A stretch of DNA of 47,974 nt from contig JAMPEW010000004.1 of assembly GCA_023664775.1 (NCBI GenBank), forward strand, positions 1-47,974, in the 5' to 3' direction. The position numbers were made by a program, and so were the translations under genes. This document shows, piece after piece, positions 26,964 to 34,918 of the stretch (position 1 is its first letter; each line of letters opens with the position of its first letter). The notes under the pieces were generated by a model that saw only the letters and a list, made by a program, of their open reading frames with translations, ran no database searches and was not told the DNA's origin. Origin of the DNA: Clostridium sp. Its GTDB lineage: Bacteria > Bacillota > Clostridia > Lachnospirales > Lachnospiraceae.

Positions 26964-27908
26964 ATGGAGGAAGAATACAGCGTAACAGTGACAGAGCTTA
27001 TTGAGAAAATGAGGCTTGTAAATCACACACCTGAAATTGACACGGACAAGATATTGATTAAGGACCCGAATATGAACAGACCGGCAGTCCAGCTTGCAGG
27101 CTTTTTTGAGCATTTTGACGCCGCAAGGGTGCAGATTTGTGGAAATGTAGAATATGCCTACATTGCGAATATGCATACGGAGGAGGAAAATGTTGAAATT
27201 TTTGATAAGCTTTTTGCATACAAAATTCCATGCCTTATATTTTGTAGAAATATAACACCATTTGATTTCATTATTGAAGCGGGACGGCGACATGGTATTC
27301 CCATACTTACGGACAAATGTGAGACAACCTCTGAGTTTGTCCACGAGATAGTAAAGTGGCTTCATGTCAAGCTGGCACCAAGGATTTCAATTCATGCGGT
27401 TTTGGTTGATGTATATGGCGAGGGCGTGCTTATTATGGGGGACAGCGGAATTGGAAAAAGTGAAGCTGCCCTTGAGCTTATCAGGAGAGGACACCGGCTT
27501 GTGTCAGATGATGTTGTGGAGATAAAAAAGGTAAGTGACGAGACGCTTGTGGGAAGCGCCCCTGACATTACAAGACACTTTATCGAGCTTAGAGGCATCG
27601 GCATCATTGACGTAAAAACGATGTTTGGCGTAGAGTGCGTCAAGAATACAAAAAATATTGACTTGGTCGTTAATCTGGAGGAATGGAACAAGGAGGCAAA
27701 CTACGACAGGCTTGGCTTGGAGGATCAATATACGGAGTTCCTCGGCAATAAGGTTGTGAGCCATTCCATACCGATTCGGCCGGGAAGAAATATAGCGGTT
27801 ATCGTGGAGTCCGCAGCGGTAAATCACAGGCAAAAGAAGATGGGCTATAATGCCGCGCAGGAGCTTTATAACAGAGTTACACAAAATATTGCAAAACATT
27901 CACAATAA
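26964..27908 (+). CDS. hprK: HPr kinase/phosphorylase
   Basis: HprK phosphorylates and dephosphorylates Ser46 of HPr and Crh, setting carbon catabolite repression through CcpA in Firmicutes. The 314-residue protein has an N-terminal domain, then H143 (IHAVLVDVYGEG), the Walker A GDSGIGKS (159-166), and the HPrK signature ELRGIGIIDV near 207-216. A HPr-like target that keeps Ser46 is encoded about 3.7 kb downstream. Its start is preceded by ATGGAGG. It is the first gene of the hprK-glcK pair, 30 bp from glcK. Confidence 0.97.
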   Translation: MEEEYSVTVTELIEKMRLVNHTPEIDTDKILIKDPNMNRPAVQLAGFFEHFDAARVQICGNVEYAYIANMHTEEENVEIFDKLFAYKIPCLIFCRNITPFDFIIEAGRRHGIPILTDKCETTSEFVHEIVKWLHVKLAPRISIHAVLVDVYGEGVLIMGDSGIGKSEAALELIRRGHRLVSDDVVEIKKVSDETLVGSAPDITRHFIELRGIGIIDVKTMFGVECVKNTKNIDLVVNLEEWNKEANYDRLGLEDQYTEFLGNKVVSHSIPIRPGRNIAVIVESAAVNHRQKKMGYNAAQELYNRVTQNIAKHSQ

Positions 27909-27938
27909 AATGATAAATGAGTAGTAGGAGGGTAAAAA

Positions 27939-28880
27939 ATGGCAAATTATGTTATTGGAGTTGACCTTGGAGGAACAACAGTTAAAATAGGTGTTTTTTC
28001 CGTTGATGGTACTCTTATGGATAAATGGGAGATAACGACGAGAGTTGACGAGGGCGGCATGTATATTCTCGGCGACATTGCAAAGTCCATAGAAAAGAAG
28101 CTTGCAAAAATGGAGATTGAAAAGTCAGACGTGGCAGGAATAGGCATGGGTGTTCCGGGACCTGTAAAGGAAGACGGAACGGTGTTAAAATGTGTCAATT
28201 TAGGCTGGGGCATTTTCAATGTTGCAAATGAGCTTTCCAGCATAACGGGACTTCCCGTAAAAGCGGGAAATGACGCAAATATGGCGGCACTTGGCGAAAT
28301 GTGGCAGGGAGGCGGCAAAGGCTATAGAAATATAGTAATGGTTACGCTTGGAACAGGCGTAGGCGGAGGCATTATTATAAACGGCAGGATGCTGTCAGGC
28401 GTAAATGGAGCAGGCGGAGAGATAGGACACATTCAGGTGAATGAGGATGAGTCCGAGGTTTGCGGCTGCGGACGCAAGGGCTGTCTTGAGCAGTATACAT
28501 CGGCGACCGGTATTGTAAGGTCTGCAAATATTGCCTTAAATAATACGGAAAAGCCTTCAAGCCTGCGTAACCTTCAATATGTTTCGGCAAAGGAAATATT
28601 TGATGCGGCTAAAAATGGCGATGAGCTTGCAACCCAGCTTGTGGAAAATCATGGCAAATGCCTCGGAAGGGCACTTGCACAGATTGCATGCGTGGTTGAC
28701 CCTGAGGTATTTGTAATAGGCGGAGGCGTTTCAAAGGCGGGAGAAATTATCACGGAGACCGTTGAAAAGTATTTTCAGGAATTTGCGTTCCATGCGTGCA
28801 AAAAAACAAAATTTACGCTTGCAACACTTGGAAACGATGCGGGAATGTATGGAGGAGCATGTGCAATTCTGAACCCGTAA
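27939..28880 (+). CDS. glcK: ROK-family glucokinase
   Basis: Phosphorylates glucose to glucose-6-phosphate. The 313-residue protein carries the N-terminal phosphate-binding GVDLGGTTVKIGVF (6-19), the GTGVGGGIIINGRM loop, and the zinc-binding cluster CGCGRKGCLEQYTS near 173-186 (the second cysteine of the usual C-x-C-G-x3-G-C-x-E form is in place). Length and motifs match bacterial ROK glucokinases rather than NagC-type repressors, since there is no N-terminal helix-turn-helix. GAGGG before the ATG is the ribosome site. Confidence 0.93.
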   Translation: MANYVIGVDLGGTTVKIGVFSVDGTLMDKWEITTRVDEGGMYILGDIAKSIEKKLAKMEIEKSDVAGIGMGVPGPVKEDGTVLKCVNLGWGIFNVANELSSITGLPVKAGNDANMAALGEMWQGGGKGYRNIVMVTLGTGVGGGIIINGRMLSGVNGAGGEIGHIQVNEDESEVCGCGRKGCLEQYTSATGIVRSANIALNNTEKPSSLRNLQYVSAKEIFDAAKNGDELATQLVENHGKCLGRALAQIACVVDPEVFVIGGGVSKAGEIITETVEKYFQEFAFHACKKTKFTLATLGNDAGMYGGACAILNP

Positions 28881-28938
28881 TTGTTAAAATAAACGAAGTA
28901 AAAGGGATTATTTCCTTAAAATTGTTTATTTTTTCACA

Positions 28939-29007
28939 TTGAATTAAAATAATCCATAATGTATTATAGTATGAGTGCCATACGAAATACATTATGGATT
29001 TTTATTT
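28939..29007 (+). promoter_or_regulatory. murB promoter overlapping a perfect 15-bp inverted repeat
   Basis: TTGAAT (28939-28944), a 17-bp spacer and TATTAT (28962-28967) make a good promoter. Overlapping it are exact 15-bp arms AATCCATAATGTATT (28951-28965) and AATACATTATGGATT (28986-29000). An inner GTATG/CATAC stem lies within the 20-nt loop, and TTTTTATTT follows. The hairpin can act as the glcK terminator, and as DNA it covers the spacer and -10 of the murB promoter. Confidence 0.7.
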
Positions 29008-29017
29008 GGAGTAAAAT

Positions 29018-29899
29018 ATGAGTGGAGCTATTTTTGATACGATAAGCTATACCAGGGAGGAACCGCTGAAGAAGCATACAACCTTTCGCATAGGCGGTGC
29101 GGCAAGCTATTTCTTTACACCGAAACATGCAGCCGAAATTTATGATATCATCTGTTATTGCCGTGAAAATCATATGCCATATTATATATTGGGAAATGGA
29201 AGCAACGTTCTTTTTTCCGATGATGGGTATGATGGGGCAGTTATCAACATATATAATTCCATGAACGATATAATTGTTACTGGGGAACGCATATATGCCA
29301 TGGCAGGAGCACTTCTTGCTAAGGTAGCCGTAATTGCTAAGGATCATGAACTGCATGGAATGGAATTTGCAGCAGGAATACCGGGAACCATAGGTGGAGC
29401 CATGGTTATGAATGCGGGAGCTTATGGGGGAGAAATGAAGGATATCGTAAGCTATGTTGATATTCTTGACATTGACGGAGCAGTAAAAAAATATAGCTGT
29501 GAGGAGATGGACTTTGGTTACAGAAGGAGCATTGTAAGCGGCGATATGGTTGTTGTGGGTGCAGAGCTTAAGCTGCAAAAGGGCGACAGGACGGAAATTG
29601 AGGCAGAGATGGAGCGGCTGAAGCAGCTTAGAGTGTCAAAGCAGCCATTGGAATATCCAAGTGCAGGATCAACCTTTAAAAGGCCGGAGGGATATTTTGC
29701 AGGAAAGCTGATAGAAGACGCAGGATTAAAGGGCTATAGAGTGGGAGATGCCATGGTATCTGAAAAACACTGCGGCTTCGTGATTAACTGTGGAAATGCA
29801 ACCTGTAGCGATGTGAAAGCATTGATTGGCGATATTCAGAATAAGGTATTTGAAAAATTTGGAGTACAGCTTATGCCGGAGGTTAAAATTGTAGGATGA
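29018..29899 (+). CDS. murB: MurB, UDP-N-acetylenolpyruvoylglucosamine reductase
   Basis: Reduces UDP-GlcNAc-enolpyruvate to UDP-MurNAc with NADPH and FAD in peptidoglycan synthesis. The 293 residues contain the FAD-binding GNGSNVLFSDDGYDG and GIPGTIGGAMVMNAGAYG motifs and the type II ending YPSAGSTFKRPEGYFAGKLIE, with SEKHCGFVIN (usually SEKHAGF). It overlaps rapZ by four bases (ATGA), so murB and rapZ are co-translated. The ribosome site is TTGGAG. Confidence 0.95.
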   Translation: MSGAIFDTISYTREEPLKKHTTFRIGGAASYFFTPKHAAEIYDIICYCRENHMPYYILGNGSNVLFSDDGYDGAVINIYNSMNDIIVTGERIYAMAGALLAKVAVIAKDHELHGMEFAAGIPGTIGGAMVMNAGAYGGEMKDIVSYVDILDIDGAVKKYSCEEMDFGYRRSIVSGDMVVVGAELKLQKGDRTEIEAEMERLKQLRVSKQPLEYPSAGSTFKRPEGYFAGKLIEDAGLKGYRVGDAMVSEKHCGFVINCGNATCSDVKALIGDIQNKVFEKFGVQLMPEVKIVG

Positions 29900-30771
29900 G
29901 ATTTGTCATAGTTACGGGGATGAGTGGAGCCGGAAAGTCTACGGCACTTAAAAAATTGGAGGATACAGGGTTTTTCTGTGTAGATAACCTTCCTGTTATG
30001 CTTATCGAAAAATTTGCAGAGATTTCCCATGATGATAAGCTTGAGGTGGATAATGTAGCCATAGGAATTGACATAAGAAGCGGGGAATCCTTGGGACAGC
30101 TGTCCCTTTGCCTTGAGGAGCTGAAAAGACACGGCTATAATTATGAAATTCTTTTTTTGGAGGCAAATGAGAAAACCCTTGTAAAAAGATACAAGGAAAC
30201 AAGGAGAAAGCATCCGCTTTCAAGAGGAGGACGCATCAACGAGGGAATCGTAAGAGAGCGGGAGAAGATTGAATTTCTAAAGCAGCGTGCCGATTATATT
30301 ATAGATACGTCGTCGCTTCTTACAAGGGAGCTGAATACCGAGCTTGAAAAAATATTTGTCAGGGGAGAGGCGTACAGCAATATCATTGTTACAATCATGT
30401 CCTTTGGCTTTAAGTATGGTATTCCGGGAGATTCAGATTTGGTTTTTGACGCAAGGTTTCTGCCAAATCCTTATTATGTGCCGGAGCTTCGTCCGCTTAC
30501 GGGCAACGACGCTGCCGTTTCGGATATGGTAAAGAACTGTGAGGAATATGGAATATTCATGGATAAGCTTTTTGACATGCTTCAGTTTACGCTTCCCATG
30601 TATAAAAGAGAAGGGAAAAATCAGCTTGTTGTATCAGTTGGCTGTACGGGTGGAAAGCACAGGTCGGTGACGGTTGTAAATGATTTGTATAAAAAACTTG
30701 AGCAATTGCCATATACTGTCAGAATATATCACAGGGATATTACTAAGGATAGAATTGTAAAAGGGGAATAA
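29896..30771 (+). CDS. rapZ: RapZ (YvcJ) RNase adapter / nucleotide-binding protein
   Basis: A 291-residue P-loop protein with Walker A GMSGAGKS (8-15), the GIDIRS Walker B-like segment and the conserved C-terminal SVGCTGGKHRSV motif that contributes to metabolite/RNA binding. In E. coli RapZ senses glucosamine-6-phosphate and steers RNase E; in Firmicutes the function of YvcJ is less clear. Its neighbours murB upstream and whiA three bases downstream are the usual clostridial arrangement. The start overlaps the murB stop. Confidence 0.95.
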   Translation: MRFVIVTGMSGAGKSTALKKLEDTGFFCVDNLPVMLIEKFAEISHDDKLEVDNVAIGIDIRSGESLGQLSLCLEELKRHGYNYEILFLEANEKTLVKRYKETRRKHPLSRGGRINEGIVREREKIEFLKQRADYIIDTSSLLTRELNTELEKIFVRGEAYSNIIVTIMSFGFKYGIPGDSDLVFDARFLPNPYYVPELRPLTGNDAAVSDMVKNCEEYGIFMDKLFDMLQFTLPMYKREGKNQLVVSVGCTGGKHRSVTVVNDLYKKLEQLPYTVRIYHRDITKDRIVKGE

Positions 30772-30774
30772 ACT

Positions 30775-31608
30775 ATGTCTTTTTCATCGCAGGTAAAGTC
30801 CGAGCTTTATGAGCATATAAGCAGCTCAAGACATTGCAGGCTGGCGGAGCTTGGCGCCTTGGTTACATTGCAGTCAGGTGATGGTGACAAAGTAAAATCA
30901 AACGATAAAGAAAACAAAAAAAAGGCTGATAAGCTTGCAAGGCTTTTAAATATAGATATAAATTCAGAAGAAGCGGCAAGGGCGTTAAAGCTTATAAGCA
31001 TGGATGACTGTATTTGCGTGGACCATATGCTTGTGGAGCGGTCATGCTGCAAGCAGGCATTCATGCGGGGTGCATTTCTTGCATGTGGTTCCCTTACAGA
31101 CCCAAACAAGGGGTATCATTTGGAGCTGGTATGTGAAAATGAGCATAGTGCAGAGCTTATCATGTATATTATGGGGGAGTTTCAGCTTTTTCCCAAAAGG
31201 GTCACAAGAAAGAAGTACGAGGTTGTATATTTAAAGGACGGCGGGGCGATAGTTGATTTTCTCAACATCATAGGAGCACATAATGCGCTTATGGATATGG
31301 AAAATGTCCGTATTTTAAAGGACATGAGAAATTCGGTAAACCGAAGGGTAAACTGCGAGACAGCCAACATAAATAAGACGGTAAGCGCAGCGGTAAAGCA
31401 GATAGAGGACATAAGATACATCGAGGAAAAAAAGGGGCTTAAATATTTGCCTGAAGGGTTAAGAAAGGTTGCGGAACTTAGGGTTGACGAGCCGGAAATG
31501 TCTCTTAGGGAGATTGGAGAAATGTTAAATCCGCCTGTGGGTAAATCAGGCGTAAATCATAGATTAAGAAAAATAAGTGAAATAGCGAATGAGCTAAGGA
31601 GGAAATAA
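30775..31608 (+). CDS. whiA: WhiA-family regulator with shortened N-terminal lobe
   Basis: WhiA links growth and division (sporulation in actinomycetes, Z-ring and fatty-acid effects in Bacillus). The protein starts typically (MSFSSQVKSELYEHI) and has the second LAGLIDADG-like half (FMRGAFLACGSLTDPNKGYHLEL), the VRILKDMRNSVNRRVNCETANI linker and the C-terminal helix-turn-helix (MSLREIGEMLNPPVGKSGVNHRL). At 277 residues it is shorter than the usual roughly 310-330. The missing part is in the first half-lobe, where a lysine/aspartate/asparagine-rich stretch (about 35-50) replaces the expected beta strands. The frame is intact and AAAAGGGG precedes the ATG. Confidence 0.92.
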   Translation: MSFSSQVKSELYEHISSSRHCRLAELGALVTLQSGDGDKVKSNDKENKKKADKLARLLNIDINSEEAARALKLISMDDCICVDHMLVERSCCKQAFMRGAFLACGSLTDPNKGYHLELVCENEHSAELIMYIMGEFQLFPKRVTRKKYEVVYLKDGGAIVDFLNIIGAHNALMDMENVRILKDMRNSVNRRVNCETANINKTVSAAVKQIEDIRYIEEKKGLKYLPEGLRKVAELRVDEPEMSLREIGEMLNPPVGKSGVNHRLRKISEIANELRRK

Positions 31609-31609
31609 G

Positions 31610-31873
31610 ATGATTAACAAAAAGGCAGTTGTAAACTTTCCGGCAGATTCAGAAGCAAGGCCTGTTGCAATGATGGTGCAGATTGCAAGCCAGTTTGAGA
31701 GTAAGGTTTATATTATTGATAAATCTAAAAGGGTAAATGCCAAAAGTATTATGGGAATGATGAGCGTTAATTTTGGCAAGGGAGACGAGCTGGGCGTTGA
31801 GGCTGAGGGCGCTGATGAGGATAAGGCTGTTGATACAATAATAAAGTATATTGAAACGGGTAGCCTTGCATAA
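31610..31873 (+). CDS. crh: Crh-like HPr homologue lacking the PTS phosphorylation histidine
   Basis: An 87-residue HPr fold protein. The canonical H15 of HPr is a glutamate (SEARPVA, E15), so it cannot carry PTS phosphate from enzyme I, while the regulatory serine is kept at exactly position 46 (AKSIMGMM). This is the pattern of Bacillus Crh, where residue 15 is glutamine, and the position after rapZ-whiA is where crh lies in Bacillus. With hprK nearby, a purely regulatory role as a CcpA co-effector or metabolic modulator is likely; the symbol is therefore provisional. It starts one base after the whiA stop with a GAGGAAAT ribosome site. Confidence 0.85.
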   Translation: MINKKAVVNFPADSEARPVAMMVQIASQFESKVYIIDKSKRVNAKSIMGMMSVNFGKGDELGVEAEGADEDKAVDTIIKYIETGSLA

Positions 31874-31939
31874 CATGCTTCTTTGTGTTAAAATAGTTAG
31901 TGTGTATGCATATACACTTCAATTCAAGGAGGATAATGT

Positions 31940-34663
31940 ATGGGAAAGCTTAGCAATTTTTTTGGTAAACTTCCGTTCTTTTCAGGATTAGGGGGAAAAA
32001 AGAAATCAAATAAGAGCAATGTTGAGCTTCAATATGAAAAAGCCTTAAATCAGATGGAAAACGGCAATCACGAGGAGGCTGTTGAAAATCTTGAGAGAAT
32101 CGTTGACATCGCTATCGTTGACCCGCAGTATAAGCAGTTTGGCGTTGATGCACTAAAGATTATGGGACAGCTTTATGAGACGGGAAAGTACAGCAACTGC
32201 CTGGTTGACGTTGATATGAATAAGGCTTGTAAGTATTATGAGAAGTATGTAAATCTTAACAAGGATGGGGAAATGATTTACAAGCTTGCTAAAATGCTTT
32301 TGGATATTCAGAATTTTTCAAAGGCGATTACATATTTTGAGAAGGCAACGGAATGCGGTATAAAAGCAGCATATATGAATCTTGGAAGCATATATGAAAA
32401 TGGACTGAATAGAATTGACCAATATGGAAATAAGAGTGATTTTGTCGTTCCGATAGATTACGAAAAGGCGATGCGGTGGTATAAAAGACTTGCAGATATG
32501 GGTGATACGAAAGCAAAATCTGCCTATGAGAGGGTTGAATATGCCAGTCAGCATACGGACAGCATTGAGTTTGAGGAGAAAGATAGACTTTATACCCAGA
32601 TTGCTGAGTCAAGAAGGGAAAAGGGCAAGGAGCCGCGTTACAAGGCAATCGAGGCTTCAAGGCTCCAGTATCAGTATACATACGTGCACAATCAGGTGGA
32701 TGGATATATACATAAGCTTCCGAAGGGCTGGGTAAAGACTATAAATGAAGAAACGGACGAGGAATACTACGCTCCAAGCCTGACATATAAGGATTTTGCT
32801 ATGTATGTATCTTACGACAGTATTCCAAGGGATTCCAAAAAAACCCTTGAAAACTATTTGAGATATTGCAATGACGCCTTTGAGGAGGAGCTGCAGCTAA
32901 AGGCATATATAACGGACTATGCAGATGGTATTTGTACGACCTTTTACCACAAGGAAATGGAAAAGGGTATCGTTACATTTGCATTTTATCAGGGAAAAAG
33001 GCTTGCATGTATGAAATTTATCTGTGCAACCATGGATATCATCGAGCAGTATGAGGAGATTATTTTTGAGACTGCCAATTCCTTTGCATTTGTTGACCCT
33101 ACCATGGTTAGTGACCAAAGCCTGAACCGTAAAGAAAACCAGTATTACAGTGAGGCTGTTTACTGCTATTACCTTGAGGATTATGAGGGTGCCATGGCAG
33201 CAGCAAAGCAGGCACTGAAGCTTGGAAGCATAAAGGCAAGCTATCTGCTGATTGAGCTTTACTTTGACGATGATTCACCATATAAGGATATAGAAAAAAC
33301 AATAAGCTATGCAAAACAGCTCTTTGAAGCGACGAAGGATCCTGACCTTGCGTTCCTTTTGGGAAATATACATGACCAGCAGCTTAAGGATTACATGAAG
33401 GCGTTAAACTGGTATGAAAATGCACATAGGCTTGGACATAAGAGGGTTGCATTTTATCTTGGACGGCTTTATTACTATGGCGTTTTAAGGTCAAAGCGTG
33501 ACGGCGTAAAGGCATTACAGTATTTCAAGGAGGCGGCTGCAAACGGTATTCTTGAGGCAGAGGCATACATCAAGGATATTGAGGAGCTTGGCGGCGAGGA
33601 TCTTCAAAGCTCTGTTGAAAAATGGGAGAGGGCTGTTGAGGCAGGAAGCGGTGCGTCAGCACTCAAGATAGCGCTTTATAAGCAAAGTCAGGTATTTTAC
33701 ATGGCAAATTCCTACGAGATTGAAAAGGCATTTAATGAAGCACTTGGACTTGGAAGCTATCAGGCGGCATATGAGCTTGGCAAGATATATCAGCAGCAGG
33801 AAAATGACGAAAATTATCATGGCGAGATAAGAAGCATAAAATATTTTGAGAAGGCATATGATAATGACTATGACGGCTTTGACAAGGAAAATCTTTTCAA
33901 GGTAATTGAGTATAAGGCTGAAAAGCTGGAAACTGACAGTGAAAAAATACCTCTTTACCTGCAAAGCGCAAAGATGGGTCATGTGCCTGCCGTAGACGTG
34001 CTTATCAATATTGTGCCGTCTGCGACAAGCGATATAAGGGAGCTTTATGACGAGCTTATCGAGATAGCAGAAACAGGCGATGACTCGGCTATCATATGTA
34101 TGCATAAGCTTGAGCTTAAATTTAACGACCTTGTTATAAAGGAGCCTGACGAGGGCGAGAAGATTATTGAAAACAAATTCTTCAGGCTGTGTGTTCCGAA
34201 GGAGTGTACGGCAGTTATAAATGATGAGGGCGGAACAATTAAATTTGCCGATTCCGTTGTTGAATTTGCTGTTGCTGAGCTGCCGGTAAGTGCAGACAAT
34301 GAGGAAAGCTACCTTAAAATATACAAGCTTATCCTTTCCGAGTATCTTCCGGATGAAAATGCGGAGATTATAATTGCAAACTCACGTATGATAGGATCGG
34401 GCATGAGAGACACTAAAAACAATGTACATTCCTATAGTGTACTTCTCATAAGCTCCAAAAACCAGTACATGTTTAAGCTGAGCTCCAGAGATAGACGTGA
34501 GATGATGACCTTTAAGGACAGTGTAACAAAAATTGCAAGGTCTCTTGTCGAGACGGGAGAAATATATGTTGCAACTGAGGAGTCAAAGAAAAATATCGGA
34601 CTCTCCTTCCTTCTTCGGTCAAACGAAAATGGATTTTTGTCCATCGGCAAGATGGATTCGTAA
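31940..34663 (+). CDS. Sel1/TPR-repeat protein, 907 residues
   Basis: A large cytoplasmic repeat protein. Sel1-like units are clear: AMRWYKRLADMGDTKAKSAYERV, ALNWYENAHRLGHKRVAFYLGRLYYYG, ALQYFKEAAANGILEAEAYI and SIKYFEKAYDNDYDG. A basic, glycine-rich N-terminus (about 15-30) precedes the first repeats. Between repeat blocks lies a beta-rich region (about 255-370), and a similar beta-rich domain occupies the C-terminus (about 735-890); both look like the same kind of PsbP/DUF1795-type fold. No enzymatic motif is seen. Such proteins serve as assembly scaffolds, partner unknown. AAGGAGG precedes the ATG; the gene stands alone before the FMN riboswitch. Confidence 0.85.
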   Translation: MGKLSNFFGKLPFFSGLGGKKKSNKSNVELQYEKALNQMENGNHEEAVENLERIVDIAIVDPQYKQFGVDALKIMGQLYETGKYSNCLVDVDMNKACKYYEKYVNLNKDGEMIYKLAKMLLDIQNFSKAITYFEKATECGIKAAYMNLGSIYENGLNRIDQYGNKSDFVVPIDYEKAMRWYKRLADMGDTKAKSAYERVEYASQHTDSIEFEEKDRLYTQIAESRREKGKEPRYKAIEASRLQYQYTYVHNQVDGYIHKLPKGWVKTINEETDEEYYAPSLTYKDFAMYVSYDSIPRDSKKTLENYLRYCNDAFEEELQLKAYITDYADGICTTFYHKEMEKGIVTFAFYQGKRLACMKFICATMDIIEQYEEIIFETANSFAFVDPTMVSDQSLNRKENQYYSEAVYCYYLEDYEGAMAAAKQALKLGSIKASYLLIELYFDDDSPYKDIEKTISYAKQLFEATKDPDLAFLLGNIHDQQLKDYMKALNWYENAHRLGHKRVAFYLGRLYYYGVLRSKRDGVKALQYFKEAAANGILEAEAYIKDIEELGGEDLQSSVEKWERAVEAGSGASALKIALYKQSQVFYMANSYEIEKAFNEALGLGSYQAAYELGKIYQQQENDENYHGEIRSIKYFEKAYDNDYDGFDKENLFKVIEYKAEKLETDSEKIPLYLQSAKMGHVPAVDVLINIVPSATSDIRELYDELIEIAETGDDSAIICMHKLELKFNDLVIKEPDEGEKIIENKFFRLCVPKECTAVINDEGGTIKFADSVVEFAVAELPVSADNEESYLKIYKLILSEYLPDENAEIIIANSRMIGSGMRDTKNNVHSYSVLLISSKNQYMFKLSSRDRREMMTFKDSVTKIARSLVETGEIYVATEESKKNIGLSFLLRSNENGFLSIGKMDS

Positions 34664-34675
34664 AAATAAAATACA

Positions 34676-34782
34676 TACTTCGGGGCAGGGTGAGATTCCC
34701 TACCGGCGGTACAGCCCGCGAGCCTTATGGCATGATTCGGTGAAATTCCGAAGCCGACAGTATAGTCTGGATGGAAGAAGTA
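34676..34782 (+). ncRNA. FMN riboswitch (RFN element)
   Basis: The conserved RFN core is present: CGGGGCAGGGTGAGATTCCC (34681-34700), then TACCGGCGGTACAGCCCGCGAGCC in pieces, then GATTCGGTGAAATTCCG and GCCGACAGTATAGTC. Helix P1 forms from TACTTC (34676-34681) with GAAGTA (34777-34782). FMN binding should favour the downstream terminator and shut off the riboflavin genes that follow. Confidence 0.97.
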
Positions 34783-34806
34783 AGCAGAGCTTTCTTTTGC
34801 TTTTGA

Positions 34807-34837
34807 CAACCCCGATTTTATTGGGGTTGTTTTTGTT
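34807..34837 (+). terminator. Riboswitch expression-platform terminator
   Basis: CAACCCC (34807-34813) pairs with GGGGTTG (34823-34829) across a 9-nt loop, followed by TTTTTG. It lies just after the FMN aptamer and about 80 bp before ribD, as expected for an OFF switch acting on transcription. Confidence 0.9.
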
Positions 34838-34918
34838 GCTGTAAATGGGCTGATATTCAAGGATAAAAGCAGAGTAAAAGAAGAATAAATGAAAAAAAGA
34901 AGTTAGCAGGAGTTTAGT

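Noticed and set aside
28964-29578. 204-codon open frame on the minus strand
   Set aside because: Opposite murB, which has complete family motifs.
34676-34860. Protein-coding frames across the riboswitch
   Set aside because: The region is fully explained by the FMN aptamer and its terminator.
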